Positions 23,967 through 32,586 of a stretch of 64,000 nt of DNA are shown here, in pieces. The DNA is taken from NCBI RefSeq assembly GCF_007994075.1, contig NZ_VIWU01000001.1, positions 5,270,001 through 5,334,000 of the forward strand. Reading direction: 5' to 3'. A model generated the notes under the pieces. That model was not told where the DNA came from. It did not search any database and saw nothing but the letters and a program-made list of their open reading frames with translations. Every line of letters begins with the position of its first letter. Within the stretch, counting starts at the first letter, position 1. The position numbers were made by a program, and so were the translations under genes. The stretch is from Pseudonocardia hierapolitana (GTDB taxonomy: Bacteria > Actinomycetota > Actinomycetes > Mycobacteriales > Pseudonocardiaceae).

Positions 23967-25601
23967 CTCAGTCGGGTGACTCCGCTCACGGGTGCCCCCC
24001 AGCTCGCGGTGCACCACTTTCCCGGTGGCGTTGCGGGGCAGCTCGTCGACGAACTCGACGTCCCGAGGCACCGCGAACCGGCTCAGCTCGGCGCGCACCC
24101 AGCCGCGGACGTCGTCGGCGCTCACCTCGACGCCCGGCTCCAGCACGACGTACGCGGCGAGCCGCTGGCCGTACTGGTCGTCCGGGACGCCGGTGACGGC
24201 GGCCTCGCGGACCTCGGGCCGGGCCGCGATGAGGTCCTCGACCGGGCCGGGATGCACGTTCTCCCCACCAGAGACGATCATGTCGTCGGCGCGTCCGGTG
24301 AGGTGCAGCAGGCCGCGCTCGTCGAGACGGCCGACGTCGCCCGTGCCGATCATCCGGCCGCGCCGCTCGACGTCGGCGCCATCGCGCGTGTAGCCGGCGA
24401 ACGGCATGTCGTTGTGGACGAACACGCGGCCCTCGGTGCCCGGCGGGACCGGGCGGTCGTCGTCGCCGAGGATCACCAGGCGGGTGCCGAGGGGGGCGCG
24501 GCCCGCCGTGCCGGGAGCGGCCCGCAGGTCGGCCGGGCCCGCGATGCTCACCCACGAGACCTCGGTGGAGCCGTAGAGGTTGTAGAGGACCTCGCCGAAG
24601 CGGTCCATGAACGTGGTGGCCAGCGCGGCGGGCAGGGCCGACCCGCTCACCGCGACGATCCGCGGGCGATGCTCCGACCAGGCCTTCCCGAGATCGGCGG
24701 CGGGCAGCTCCAGCACCCGTTGCAGCATCACCGGCACCGCGAAGACGGCGTCGACGCGGTGCTCCTCGGCGATCCGCAGGAACTCGGCGGGGGAGTACCT
24801 GCGGGCGAGCACGACCGGCGAGCCGTGCAGCACGGCGAGCTGCAGCGCCGCGTACCCCCATGTGTGCAGGAGGGGCGCGGCGATGAACGCGGGCTCGCCT
24901 GCCCGCAGCGGGATCGCCGAGAGGATCGCGGCGGCGGGGGAGATGCTGTGCACCGGCGGGCGGCGCGCGCCCTTCGGGGTGCCGGTGGTGCCGGACGTCA
25001 GCACGATCGTGTGCCCGGCGGGTGGCCGCCGCGGCAGCGGGCCGGGGCCGTCGAGGTCGCCGAGTGCGGTGTCGGTGACGACCCGGACGTGCCCCGGGAG
25101 GCCGGCGAGCGCAGGCTCGAACTCCTCGTCGGCCACCACCGTGTGCAGGCGCAGCTCGCCGGCGACCTCGCGGAGCTGGGTCGCGGAGAGCCCGACGTTC
25201 AGCAGCACGGCATCGGCACCCAGCTTGCCCCCGGCGATCTGGCCGGCGATGGCGCCGCGGTGGTTGCGGCAGAGCAGGCCGAGGCGCGTGCCCGGCCCGA
25301 CGCCGGACGCCGCGAGCCCGCGGGCGACCGCATCGGTCCACGTCGCCAGCTCGGCGAACGTGAGCGCGCCCGCGTCGTCGACGATCGCGGTGCGGTCCGG
25401 GTGCCGCACCGCTCCCGCCGTGTAGCCCGCGGTGATCGTCAGGCCGTACCGGGCGAGGCCGGCCGTCATGCCGAGCAGCCGGTCCGGGCGGATCGGCCGG
25501 ACCACGCCGTTGCGGGTCAGCGCCACCACCGCCCGTGCGGACCCGACCGCCTGCTCCACTCCCGACCGCGCGACCTCGAGAACCCGTGCGACGTCGACCA
25601 C
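23952..25601 (-). CDS. Acyl-CoA synthetase (AMP-binding, FadD-type)
   Basis: A 549-residue ANL-superfamily ligase that activates a fatty or other carboxylic acid to its CoA thioester via an acyl-adenylate. It shows the P-loop TSGTTGTPKG (about residue 200), YGSTEVSWV, TGDVGRLDERG and the final PRNATGKVVHREL lysine motif. It resembles mycobacterial FadD2/FadD12-type enzymes. The extra N-terminal 40 residues are usual for that group. GTG at 25601. Its stop codon lies within the IdeR-like box. Chain-length preference cannot be read. Confidence 0.9.
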   Translation of the reverse strand: MVDVARVLEVARSGVEQAVGSARAVVALTRNGVVRPIRPDRLLGMTAGLARYGLTITAGYTAGAVRHPDRTAIVDDAGALTFAELATWTDAVARGLAASGVGPGTRLGLLCRNHRGAIAGQIAGGKLGADAVLLNVGLSATQLREVAGELRLHTVVADEEFEPALAGLPGHVRVVTDTALGDLDGPGPLPRRPPAGHTIVLTSGTTGTPKGARRPPVHSISPAAAILSAIPLRAGEPAFIAAPLLHTWGYAALQLAVLHGSPVVLARRYSPAEFLRIAEEHRVDAVFAVPVMLQRVLELPAADLGKAWSEHRPRIVAVSGSALPAALATTFMDRFGEVLYNLYGSTEVSWVSIAGPADLRAAPGTAGRAPLGTRLVILGDDDRPVPPGTEGRVFVHNDMPFAGYTRDGADVERRGRMIGTGDVGRLDERGLLHLTGRADDMIVSGGENVHPGPVEDLIAARPEVREAAVTGVPDDQYGQRLAAYVVLEPGVEVSADDVRGWVRAELSRFAVPRDVEFVDELPRNATGKVVHRELGGTRERSHPTELGKA

Positions 25602-25642
25602 GCTCCCAGTCTCGCAAGCACGCGTCGGCTACGCAGGTGCGC

Positions 25643-27373
25643 TCATGGCCTCGGTTTCGCGAAGTCGTAGACGGTGCTGTCGTCGGCGGTCGTCGATTGG
25701 AAGGTCTGCTGCACCCAGGTCGAGATCGCGGAGGCGCGGCCCCTGGCCGGGCCGGCGTCGACGAACCAGCGCACCTCGCCCGCCGCGACGATGGCCTGGA
25801 ACTGCTCGAGGGTGGGGGCGGGGTCGTTGCCGGAGAGGCCGCCGATGCCCATCACGGTGGTGTCGCTGGCGAGCGCGAGGGTGGCGCTGTTCTGTGTGCC
25901 GACCGTGGCGGCCGACCACTGCCTCCCGGTCGAGCGGAGCAGTTCTCGCAGCTCCGGACCGGGGGCGGCCGGGCCGTGCGCGCCCGCATCCTGGCCCTCC
26001 GTGGCCGTGATGTGTGCGGCGTAGGCGGCAGGTCCCGCCAGCGCCATCAGCGCCATGGTGGTTCCCACAGCGGCGGCTCCCCGGCGCCTGACGGCCGCGC
26101 CGACCAGCACGACCCCGATCACGACCGCGGCCGCCGCGACGACGACCCACCGGGGCACGAACTCCGGCGTCCGGTCGAGCAGCAGCCACGCCCACGCCAC
26201 CGTGCCGGCCACGAGCAGCGCGAGTGTTCCGCGGCCTGCCCACCTCCGCCGCCGCTCCCACAGCACTGCGCTGCCGATCCCGACGAGCGCCGCGACGCCG
26301 GGTGCGAGCGCCACGGTGTCGTACGAGTTGTAGCTGCTGACGGCGAGGGCCAGCGCCGCGGTCGCGGTCCAGCCGCCCCACAGCAGGAGCGACGCGCGGG
26401 CGGCATCGGTGCGGGGCGCGCGACTCCTGAGCAACAGCCCCACCAGGAGCAGCGCGAGCGCGGCGGGCAGCAGCCAGCCGACCAGCACCGCGCTCCGCGC
26501 GTCGGTCATCCGCTCGAGCTCAGGGGCGCTGCCGAGGAACCGCCCGAGGCCGCCCTCGCCCATCGCGAGCTCCAGGGCGCTGTCGGTCCGGGAACCACCG
26601 ATGTAGGGGCGCGTCGTGGAGGGCCGCAGCTCGACGAGTGCGTACCACCACGCACCGGCGACGACGACCGCGACGCCCGCGGCCAGCAGGTGCAGCACCC
26701 GTCGCCAGAACCCGGTCGGGGCGGCCACCAGGTAGGCCAGCGCGAGCGCGGGCAACGGCACGAGGGCCTGGGCCGGGTTCGTCAGGAACGCGAGCCCGAC
26801 CAGCACGCCGGCCAGGAGCAGCCAGCGCGGTCGCGCGGCCTCGACGGCACGGACCGTGGCGTACGCCGCAGCGACGAGGAGCAGCACCAACAGCGCGTCC
26901 GGGTCGTTGTAGCGGAACGTCGCGACGGCCGCAGGCGTGAGCGCAAGGGCCGCTCCGGCCAGGAGCCCGGCGCCGGAGGTGGTGACCCGGCGCACGGCGG
27001 CGCAGAGCAGTGCCACCGCGCCGACCCCCATCAGCGCCTGGGGCACGAGCAGGCTCCACGAGGAGAGCCCGAACATCCGCGCGGACAGCGCCATGGCCCA
27101 GAGCGAGCCGGGCGGCATGTCCACGGTGACGACGCTGCCGGCGTCGGTGGAACCGAAGAGGAACGCGGTCCAGTCCTGCGCCATGCCGTGGACCGCGCCC
27201 GCGTAGTAGATGTTCCCCCAGCCGACGGACCCCAGGTCCCAGAGGTAGAGGGCCGCCGTGCCGATCAGCAGGCCGGCCGATGCACGGCGCTCGAAGCGGG
27301 TGAGCTTGCGCCGCGCAGGCCCTGGCGGCCGGACCGGACGGAGGTTGGGGACGGTATCGGCGACAACGCTCAT
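25643..27373 (-). CDS. GT39-family membrane glycosyltransferase, YkcB-like (paralogue 1, divergent)
   Basis: A 576-residue protein: about 12 membrane helices, then a soluble C-terminal domain of the YkcA/B type (ALASDTTVMGIGGLSGNDPAPTLEQFQAIV; GEVRWFVDAG). Such GT-C enzymes take a sugar from a polyprenyl phosphate on the outer face. Compared with the two other paralogues here, the luminal motif VTVDKPPASLW reads VTVDMPPGSLW, and FRYNNPDAL reads FRYNDPDAL. The usual HPYY/HSYY loop reads YNSYD. Activity or specificity may therefore differ. ATG at 27373. Confidence 0.85.
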   Translation of the reverse strand: MSVVADTVPNLRPVRPPGPARRKLTRFERRASAGLLIGTAALYLWDLGSVGWGNIYYAGAVHGMAQDWTAFLFGSTDAGSVVTVDMPPGSLWAMALSARMFGLSSWSLLVPQALMGVGAVALLCAAVRRVTTSGAGLLAGAALALTPAAVATFRYNDPDALLVLLLVAAAYATVRAVEAARPRWLLLAGVLVGLAFLTNPAQALVPLPALALAYLVAAPTGFWRRVLHLLAAGVAVVVAGAWWYALVELRPSTTRPYIGGSRTDSALELAMGEGGLGRFLGSAPELERMTDARSAVLVGWLLPAALALLLVGLLLRSRAPRTDAARASLLLWGGWTATAALALAVSSYNSYDTVALAPGVAALVGIGSAVLWERRRRWAGRGTLALLVAGTVAWAWLLLDRTPEFVPRWVVVAAAAVVIGVVLVGAAVRRRGAAAVGTTMALMALAGPAAYAAHITATEGQDAGAHGPAAPGPELRELLRSTGRQWSAATVGTQNSATLALASDTTVMGIGGLSGNDPAPTLEQFQAIVAAGEVRWFVDAGPARGRASAISTWVQQTFQSTTADDSTVYDFAKPRP

Positions 27374-27543
27374 GGAGCCTCCTCACCGGTGCTGGTCGGC
27401 GCGCCGTGTCCGGCGGTGCTGCACCCAGGGTCGCCTCGCCCGACCGGGCACGTGGTCTCACACGACCGGTGCGTGGCCGAACGGCAGCGGAGAGTCCGCG
27501 AGCGGCATCGCCGACGAGAAGTCTGAGACCGTCAGCGGGAGGC

Positions 27544-29493
27544 TCACAGCTTCGGTTGCGTCAGGTCGTACACCGTCGTGCCGCCGATCGTGATCGGCGT
27601 GAAGCCGTCCTGCACCCACAGGCCGATCCGGTGCGCTTCGTCGCTGCCCCCGCTCGCCGTGTTGCTGCGGCCCGCCTCCCCGACGAAGTAGTGGATCCGC
27701 CCTTCGGCGACGAGCTGCTGGAACCCCGCGAGCGTGGGGAAGGGGTCGGTGCCGTTGAACCCGCCGAGCGCCATCACCGGCTCGCCGCTCGCGAGCTGGT
27801 AGCCCGCAGCGCTGTTGGAGCCGATCGTGGCCGCGGCCCAGGTGTACGAGCCGGCATCGCGGTGCAGGAGCGCGGTGAGCTCGGCCGACGGGGTCGGGGC
27901 GCCCAGGAGGTTTCCGCCCGTCATGACTCCCTCACCCCGCGTGCCACCGCTGGCAGGCCCACCACCAGCGGGGCCGCCTCCGGGTGCGCCGACGAGCACG
28001 CGGCCACCGCCGGGGCCGCCCATGCGCGCGTCCCGCGGACCGGAGGACGGGATGGCACCGGTGTGCGGCGTCGCCGCCGTCGCGATCGACCAGCCTGCCG
28101 GCGCCGCGAGCGCCGCCACCACCGCGACGGCGACCACGCCCGCCCGTGCCCCGCGACCGAACCGGTGCACGCCGAGCAGCCCGCCGGATCCGATCAGCGC
28201 GAGTACGAGCACGGTCCACGCGAGCCACGGCTGCCAGCCGGCGCGGTTCAGGAGGACGACCGCCCACGCCGCCGTGCCCGCGAGCACCACGGCGAGTACG
28301 GCGCGGGCGGCGATCTGCGCGCGCCGCCGCCAGAGCTCCACGGCCCCGATCCCGACCAGCGCGCCGATCGCCGGCGCCAGCACCACCTGGTAGTAGCTGT
28401 GGAAGATCCCGGCCATCAGGCTGAAGACTCCGGTGGTCACGACGAGCCACCCGCCCCAGGTGAGCGTCGCCGCGCGCAGCCGGTCGGTGCGCAGCTCCCG
28501 GCGCGTCCACCACAGAAGCGCGCCGAGGAGCACCAGCGCGGCGGGCAGCAGCCAGGACGCGTCCCCGGCATAGCTGCCGGTGAACAGGCGGGTGAGGCCG
28601 GTCGGTCCCCAGCTGCCGCCGCCTCCCATCTGACCGGGAGCGACGCTGCCCACCTCGTCCCCGGTGAGACGACCGAGGCCGTTGTAGCCGAGCACCAGCT
28701 CGAGCACGCTGTTCGTCTGGGAGCCGCCGATGTACGGCCGGGCGTCCGCAGGCCACAGGTCCACCGCGAGCACCCACCAGCCGGCGCTGACGAGGACGGC
28801 GACGCCCGCGAGCAGCAGGTCGCGCATCCGTCGGGCGAGGCCGACCGGGGCGGCCAGCAGCCAGACGGCCGTGAACGCCGGCAGCACGAGGAACGCCTGC
28901 AGCATCTTGGTCAGGAACCCGAGCCCGACGAGCACGCCCGCGAGCACCAGCCAGCGCGTCCGGCCCGCCTCGACCGCGCGCAGCACAGCGTACGTCGCGG
29001 CGACCAGCAGCAGCGTGAGCAGCGCGTCCGGGTTGTTGAACCGGAACATCAGCACCGCCACCGGCGTGAGCGCGCAGACCGCGCCGGCCAGCAGCCCGGC
29101 CGCCGCGCCCGCCGTGCGGCGCACCGTCGCGTACAGGAGCGCGACCGTGGCGACGCCCATCAGCGCCTGCGGCACGAGAATGCTCCAGCTGCTCAGCCCG
29201 AAGAGCCGCACCGACAGGCCGGTGACCCACAGCGCGGCGGGCGTCTTGTCCACGGTGATCGCGTTCGCGGCGTCGGAGGAGCCGAAGAACCATGCGGTCC
29301 AGCTCTCGCCGCCTGCCTGCGCGGCCGCCGAGTAGAACGCGTTGGCCCACCCGGACGCGGACAGGCCCCACAGGTAGAGCAGCGCGGTGCCGGCGAGCAG
29401 GCCGGGCAGCGCGGCCCACCGAGCCCACGGCGGGCGGCGGGGAAGCGGGGCTGCCGGAGGCGGTTCGGTGCGAACGGAGATCGTCGTGGCCAC
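27544..29493 (-). CDS. GT39-family membrane glycosyltransferase, YkcB-like (paralogue 2)
   Basis: A 649-residue GT-C enzyme with about 12 membrane helices and a C-terminal YkcA/B-type soluble domain (EPVMALGGFNGTDPFPTLAGFQQLV). A Gly/Pro-rich linker (GGPGGGRVLVGAPGGGPAG) joins the two halves. ITVDKTPAALW and FRFNNPDALL are close to the family pattern. GTG at 29493 (MATTISV) is the likely start; there is no good ribosome-binding site. It lies downstream of the histidine kinase gene, with TGTG half-sites phased by 11 bp between them, so the two-component system probably controls it. Confidence 0.86.
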   Translation of the reverse strand: MATTISVRTEPPPAAPLPRRPPWARWAALPGLLAGTALLYLWGLSASGWANAFYSAAAQAGGESWTAWFFGSSDAANAITVDKTPAALWVTGLSVRLFGLSSWSILVPQALMGVATVALLYATVRRTAGAAAGLLAGAVCALTPVAVLMFRFNNPDALLTLLLVAATYAVLRAVEAGRTRWLVLAGVLVGLGFLTKMLQAFLVLPAFTAVWLLAAPVGLARRMRDLLLAGVAVLVSAGWWVLAVDLWPADARPYIGGSQTNSVLELVLGYNGLGRLTGDEVGSVAPGQMGGGGSWGPTGLTRLFTGSYAGDASWLLPAALVLLGALLWWTRRELRTDRLRAATLTWGGWLVVTTGVFSLMAGIFHSYYQVVLAPAIGALVGIGAVELWRRRAQIAARAVLAVVLAGTAAWAVVLLNRAGWQPWLAWTVLVLALIGSGGLLGVHRFGRGARAGVVAVAVVAALAAPAGWSIATAATPHTGAIPSSGPRDARMGGPGGGRVLVGAPGGGPAGGGPASGGTRGEGVMTGGNLLGAPTPSAELTALLHRDAGSYTWAAATIGSNSAAGYQLASGEPVMALGGFNGTDPFPTLAGFQQLVAEGRIHYFVGEAGRSNTASGGSDEAHRIGLWVQDGFTPITIGGTTVYDLTQPKL

Positions 29494-29515
29494 GGTGCCG
29501 AGGTTGGTGCGGCGA

Positions 29516-29555
29516 GCTGTGCCGTCCCGGTGCCGCGGCTGTGCACGAGCTGTGG
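29516..29555. promoter_or_regulatory. Phased TGTG half-sites upstream of GT39 paralogue 2
   Basis: GCTGTG occurs at 29516, 29538 and 29549 (TGTG at 29518, 29540, 29551), that is 0, 22 and 33 bp: all multiples of 11. This is the direct-repeat layout bound by OmpR-type regulators. The same pattern precedes the regulator gene and the GT2-GtrA gene. Confidence 0.65.
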
Positions 29556-29573
29556 GCGACACTCCAGTGGCGC

Positions 29574-30986
29574 TCAGGCCGCTCTCGGGAGGCTCACCGT
29601 GAACACCGTGCGGCCTGGGGTGCTCTCCGCTTCCACCTTGCCCGCGTGCGCTGCGATCACTGCTCGCACGATCGCCAGCCCGAGGCCGGTGCTGCCGTTG
29701 TCGCGGGAGCGGGAGGTCGAGCCGCGGGCGAAGCGTTCGAAGATGTGCGGCAGCAGGTCGGGGGCGATGCCGGGGCCGTCGTCGGTGACCGAGAGCCGGG
29801 CACACGATCGCTCCGCGGCGAGCGCGACCGTCACGTTCGTGCCGGGTGGGGTGTGGGTGCGGGCGTTGGCCAGCAGGTTGGCGAGCACCTGGGCCAGCCG
29901 CGAGCCGTCGCCGGGCACCACCACCGGCTCCTCCGGCACCGCGAGCTGCCAGTGGTGATCCGGGCCGGCCGCGTGCGCGTCGGCCACGGCGTCGACGACG
30001 AGCCGGGCGAGGTCGACCTCGCCGCGTTCGAGGGGGCGGCCGGCGTCGAGGCGGGCGAGCAGCAGGAGATCCTCGACGAGCGCGGTCATCCGTTCGGTCT
30101 GCGAGGCGATGCGGGTGAGCGAGTACTCGACGTCGGCGGAGAGCTCCTCGCGGCGGGTGAGTTCGGTGTACCCGCTGATCGCGGCGAGCGGGGTGCGCAG
30201 CTCGTGGCTCGCGTCGGCGATGAACTGGCGCAGCTGCATCTCGCTCTCGTGCCGCACCTCGAGGGCCGACCCGACGTTGTCCAGCATCCGGTTGAGGGCG
30301 CTGCCGACCTGCCCCACCTCGGTGCGCGGGTCGACGTCCGGCACGCGCTCGACCAGCGACACCTCGCCGCGGTCCAGCGGCAGCGTGCTCACCCGTGCGG
30401 CCGTCGCCGCCACCCGTTCCAGGGGGCGCAGCTCCCGCCGGACGACCATCGCCGCCGCGGTGCCCGCCCCGGCCAGCGCAATGCCCGTGACGACCAGCTC
30501 GATGAGCACGAGCGATGTCACGGTCGCCTGCACGGGAGCCTCCGGCAGCCCGCTGACGATGACGTCGCCCAACGGGGTGCGGGTCGCGAGGAGGCGGAAG
30601 TCGCCGAGCTCGCCGAGATCGACGCTCCGCGGTGGTCTCCCGTCCTGGAGGCCCAGGAGGTCGGGGTACTCGGACTCGGGCACCGGCCGCGGGTCCTCGC
30701 CGATCGGGAACACCGCCGCGGCGACGACCTCGCCGTCGCGGATGACCGCGGTGAGGGTGTCCGGGGGACGGGGACCGCGGTCGGGCACCACGAGCGCGGG
30801 CGGGGAACCCGGCTCGGCGCGGATGAACACCCGGTTGGACGCGCGGACCTGGTCGTCGAGGCGGTGGATCAGGAACTGGCGCAACGAGATCGTCGTGACG
30901 ACGGCGATGAGCGCCGATGCGATGGCCAGCAGCAGCAGCGTGGTGGCCACCAGCCGGGTGCGCAGCGAGTAGCTGTTGCGGATCAC
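29574..30986 (-). CDS. Sensor histidine kinase (TrcS-like)
   Basis: A 470-residue membrane sensor. TM1 spans about residues 11-33, an extracellular loop follows to about 152, then TM2 to 183 and a HAMP domain. The phosphoacceptor is His261 in the ASHELRTP box; the ATPase lobe has NLLANARTHTPPG, DDGPGIAPDLL and STGLGLAIVRAV. GTG at 30986 overlaps the stop of the response regulator gene by four bases. It resembles mycobacterial TrcS in domain order. The stimulus is probably envelope-related, given its place between glycosyltransferase genes. Confidence 0.94.
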   Translation of the reverse strand: MIRNSYSLRTRLVATTLLLLAIASALIAVVTTISLRQFLIHRLDDQVRASNRVFIRAEPGSPPALVVPDRGPRPPDTLTAVIRDGEVVAAAVFPIGEDPRPVPESEYPDLLGLQDGRPPRSVDLGELGDFRLLATRTPLGDVIVSGLPEAPVQATVTSLVLIELVVTGIALAGAGTAAAMVVRRELRPLERVAATAARVSTLPLDRGEVSLVERVPDVDPRTEVGQVGSALNRMLDNVGSALEVRHESEMQLRQFIADASHELRTPLAAISGYTELTRREELSADVEYSLTRIASQTERMTALVEDLLLLARLDAGRPLERGEVDLARLVVDAVADAHAAGPDHHWQLAVPEEPVVVPGDGSRLAQVLANLLANARTHTPPGTNVTVALAAERSCARLSVTDDGPGIAPDLLPHIFERFARGSTSRSRDNGSTGLGLAIVRAVIAAHAGKVEAESTPGRTVFTVSLPRAA

Positions 30987-31723
30987 CCGCCTGCCGCCGG
31001 CTTGAGCACGTACCCCGCCCCCCGGACGGTGTGGATCATCGGTGCGCGCCCGGCGTCGATCTTCTTGCGCAGGTAGGACACGTAGAGCTCGACGACGTTG
31101 GACTGGCCGCCGAAGTCGTAGTTCCAGACTCGGTCGAGGATCTGGGCCTTGGACAGCACGCGCTTCGGGTTGCGCATCAGGTAGCGCAGGAGCTCGAACT
31201 CGGTGGCGGTGAGCTCGATCAGGTCGTCACCGCGGCGCACCTCGTGGCTGTCCTCGTCGAGCACGAGGTCGCCGACCACGAGCTCGGAGCCGTGCCGGGC
31301 GGCGGTCATCCGGGAGCGGCGCAGCAGCCCCCGCAGCCGCGCCACCAGCTCCTCCAGGCTGAACGGCTTCGTGACGTAGTCGTCGCCGCCCGCGGTGAGC
31401 CCGGCGACGCGGTCCTCCACGGCGTCGCGGGCGGTGAGGAACAGCACCGGCACCTCGGGGGCCTCGGCACGCAGCCGGCGCAGGACCTCGAGGCCGTCGA
31501 AGTCGGGGAGCATCACGTCGAGCACGACGGCGTCGGGGCGGTGCTCGCGGGCGGTGCGGACGGCGGCGGCGCCGTCGGCGGCCGTCCGCACGTCCCATCC
31601 CTCGTAACGCAGCGCCATCGACAGCAGCTCCGACAGCGACGCCTCGTCGTCGACCACCAGAACCCGGATCGGACCACCGTCGGCCCGCCGCAGCTCAGGT
31701 CCGGTGTCCCGCATCGTCGCCAT
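30983..31723 (-). CDS. OmpR-family response regulator (TrcR-like)
   Basis: A 246-residue regulator with receiver domain (Asp25/Asp26, phosphoacceptor Asp69 in VVLDVMLPDFDG, Lys in TKPFS) and a C-terminal winged helix (LTATEFELLRYLMRNPKRVLSKAQIL; NVVELYVSYLRKKID). First gene of the kinase operon. A perfect 10-bp direct repeat, AACCTGTGCG spaced 11 bp, lies 43 bp upstream of its start, consistent with autoregulation. Confidence 0.95.
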   Translation of the reverse strand: MATMRDTGPELRRADGGPIRVLVVDDEASLSELLSMALRYEGWDVRTAADGAAAVRTAREHRPDAVVLDVMLPDFDGLEVLRRLRAEAPEVPVLFLTARDAVEDRVAGLTAGGDDYVTKPFSLEELVARLRGLLRRSRMTAARHGSELVVGDLVLDEDSHEVRRGDDLIELTATEFELLRYLMRNPKRVLSKAQILDRVWNYDFGGQSNVVELYVSYLRKKIDAGRAPMIHTVRGAGYVLKPAAGG

Positions 31724-31747
31724 GCTAGCCAGGCTCGCGCGCGTGGC

Positions 31748-31786
31748 TGTGGCCCCGATGGGCGGAACCTGTGCGAAACCTGTGCG
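31748..31786. promoter_or_regulatory. Phased TGTG sites upstream of response regulator
   Basis: AACCTGTGCG at 31766-31775 is repeated exactly at 31777-31786, and a further TGTG lies at 31748. TGTG starts are at 31748, 31770 and 31781 (0, 22, 33 bp), the same spacing as before GT39 paralogue 2. Confidence 0.7.
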
Positions 31787-31861
31787 CCTTCGAGGGAACC
31801 GGAGCGCCCCCGCCGTCGTCCATGCCGGTCACCACCTCGCGTCGACCGACAGGAGCACGAC

Positions 31862-32518
31862 ATGTTCACCGGCTGGCCCAGCGGCGCCACGGCGTTCCTC
31901 GCCGAGATCGAGGCCGACAACACCCGGGCGTTCTGGGAGGCGAACGGCCACCGCCACGCCACCGCCGTGCAGGGGCCGATGCGCGCGCTCGCCGCGGAGC
32001 TGGAGCCCGAGTTCGGGCCGATCCGGGTGCTGCGCGCCCACCGCAACCGGCGTTTTCGGCCCACCGCCCCGCCCTACCGCACCGACACCGGTGGGGTGGG
32101 CAGCAGCCCGGGCGGCGCGGCCCTCACCGTCGTGCTGTCGGCCACCGCCCTGACCACGGCGGTGGGGCACTGGATGTTCGACTCCGGTCAGCTGCGCCGC
32201 TACCGGGTGGCGGTGCTCGAAGCGGCGGGCGAGCGGTTGCCGGGCCTGCTCGCGGCACACCGGGTGGACCGTCGCCGTTCCCTGCGCGGTGCGCCCCGCG
32301 GCTTCAAGGGCGACCACGCGCGGATCGACCTCCTCAAGCTGCTCGGGCTGCAGGTCGTCACCACGAGACCGGCGGGTCCGTGGCTCTCCACCGCCGAGCC
32401 GCTGGAGTGGGTCCGTGCGGCCTGGCGGGCGGCGGCGCCGGTGGTGGCCTGGTTGGACACGCACGTGGGCCCGGCCGACCCGGTGCCGCCGCGGCCGCGC
32501 CCGGCTCCGACCGGGTGA
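31862..32518 (+). CDS. DUF2461-family protein
   Basis: A 218-residue protein of the DUF2461/TIGR02453 family: FLAEIEADNTRAFWEANGHRH at the N-terminus, then FRPTAPPYRTDTGG and KGDHARIDLLKLLGLQV. No biochemical function is established for the family. ATG at 31862 follows CAGGAGC. It is divergent from the response regulator, so the phased sites between them might affect it too. A perfect bidirectional hairpin ends it. Confidence 0.88.
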   Translation: MFTGWPSGATAFLAEIEADNTRAFWEANGHRHATAVQGPMRALAAELEPEFGPIRVLRAHRNRRFRPTAPPYRTDTGGVGSSPGGAALTVVLSATALTTAVGHWMFDSGQLRRYRVAVLEAAGERLPGLLAAHRVDRRRSLRGAPRGFKGDHARIDLLKLLGLQVVTTRPAGPWLSTAEPLEWVRAAWRAAAPVVAWLDTHVGPADPVPPRPRPAPTG

Positions 32519-32523
32519 GCCGT

Positions 32524-32561
32524 GAGTGGCCGTGCCCCGGAGGGACGGGGCACGGCCACTC
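32524..32561. terminator. Bidirectional hairpin, 15-bp perfect arms
   Basis: GAGTGGCCGTGCCCC (32524-32538) pairs perfectly with 32547-32561 over an 8-nt loop, between two convergent stop codons. Confidence 0.9.
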
Positions 32562-32586
32562 GTCAGCCGGTGGGCGGGAGGGGGGA

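Noticed and set aside
25535..27526. Long plus-strand frame over the GT39 paralogue 1 gene
   Set aside because: Composition is His/Arg/Gln-rich and antisense to a clear membrane protein; the same holds for 27406-29958 and 31771-34242.
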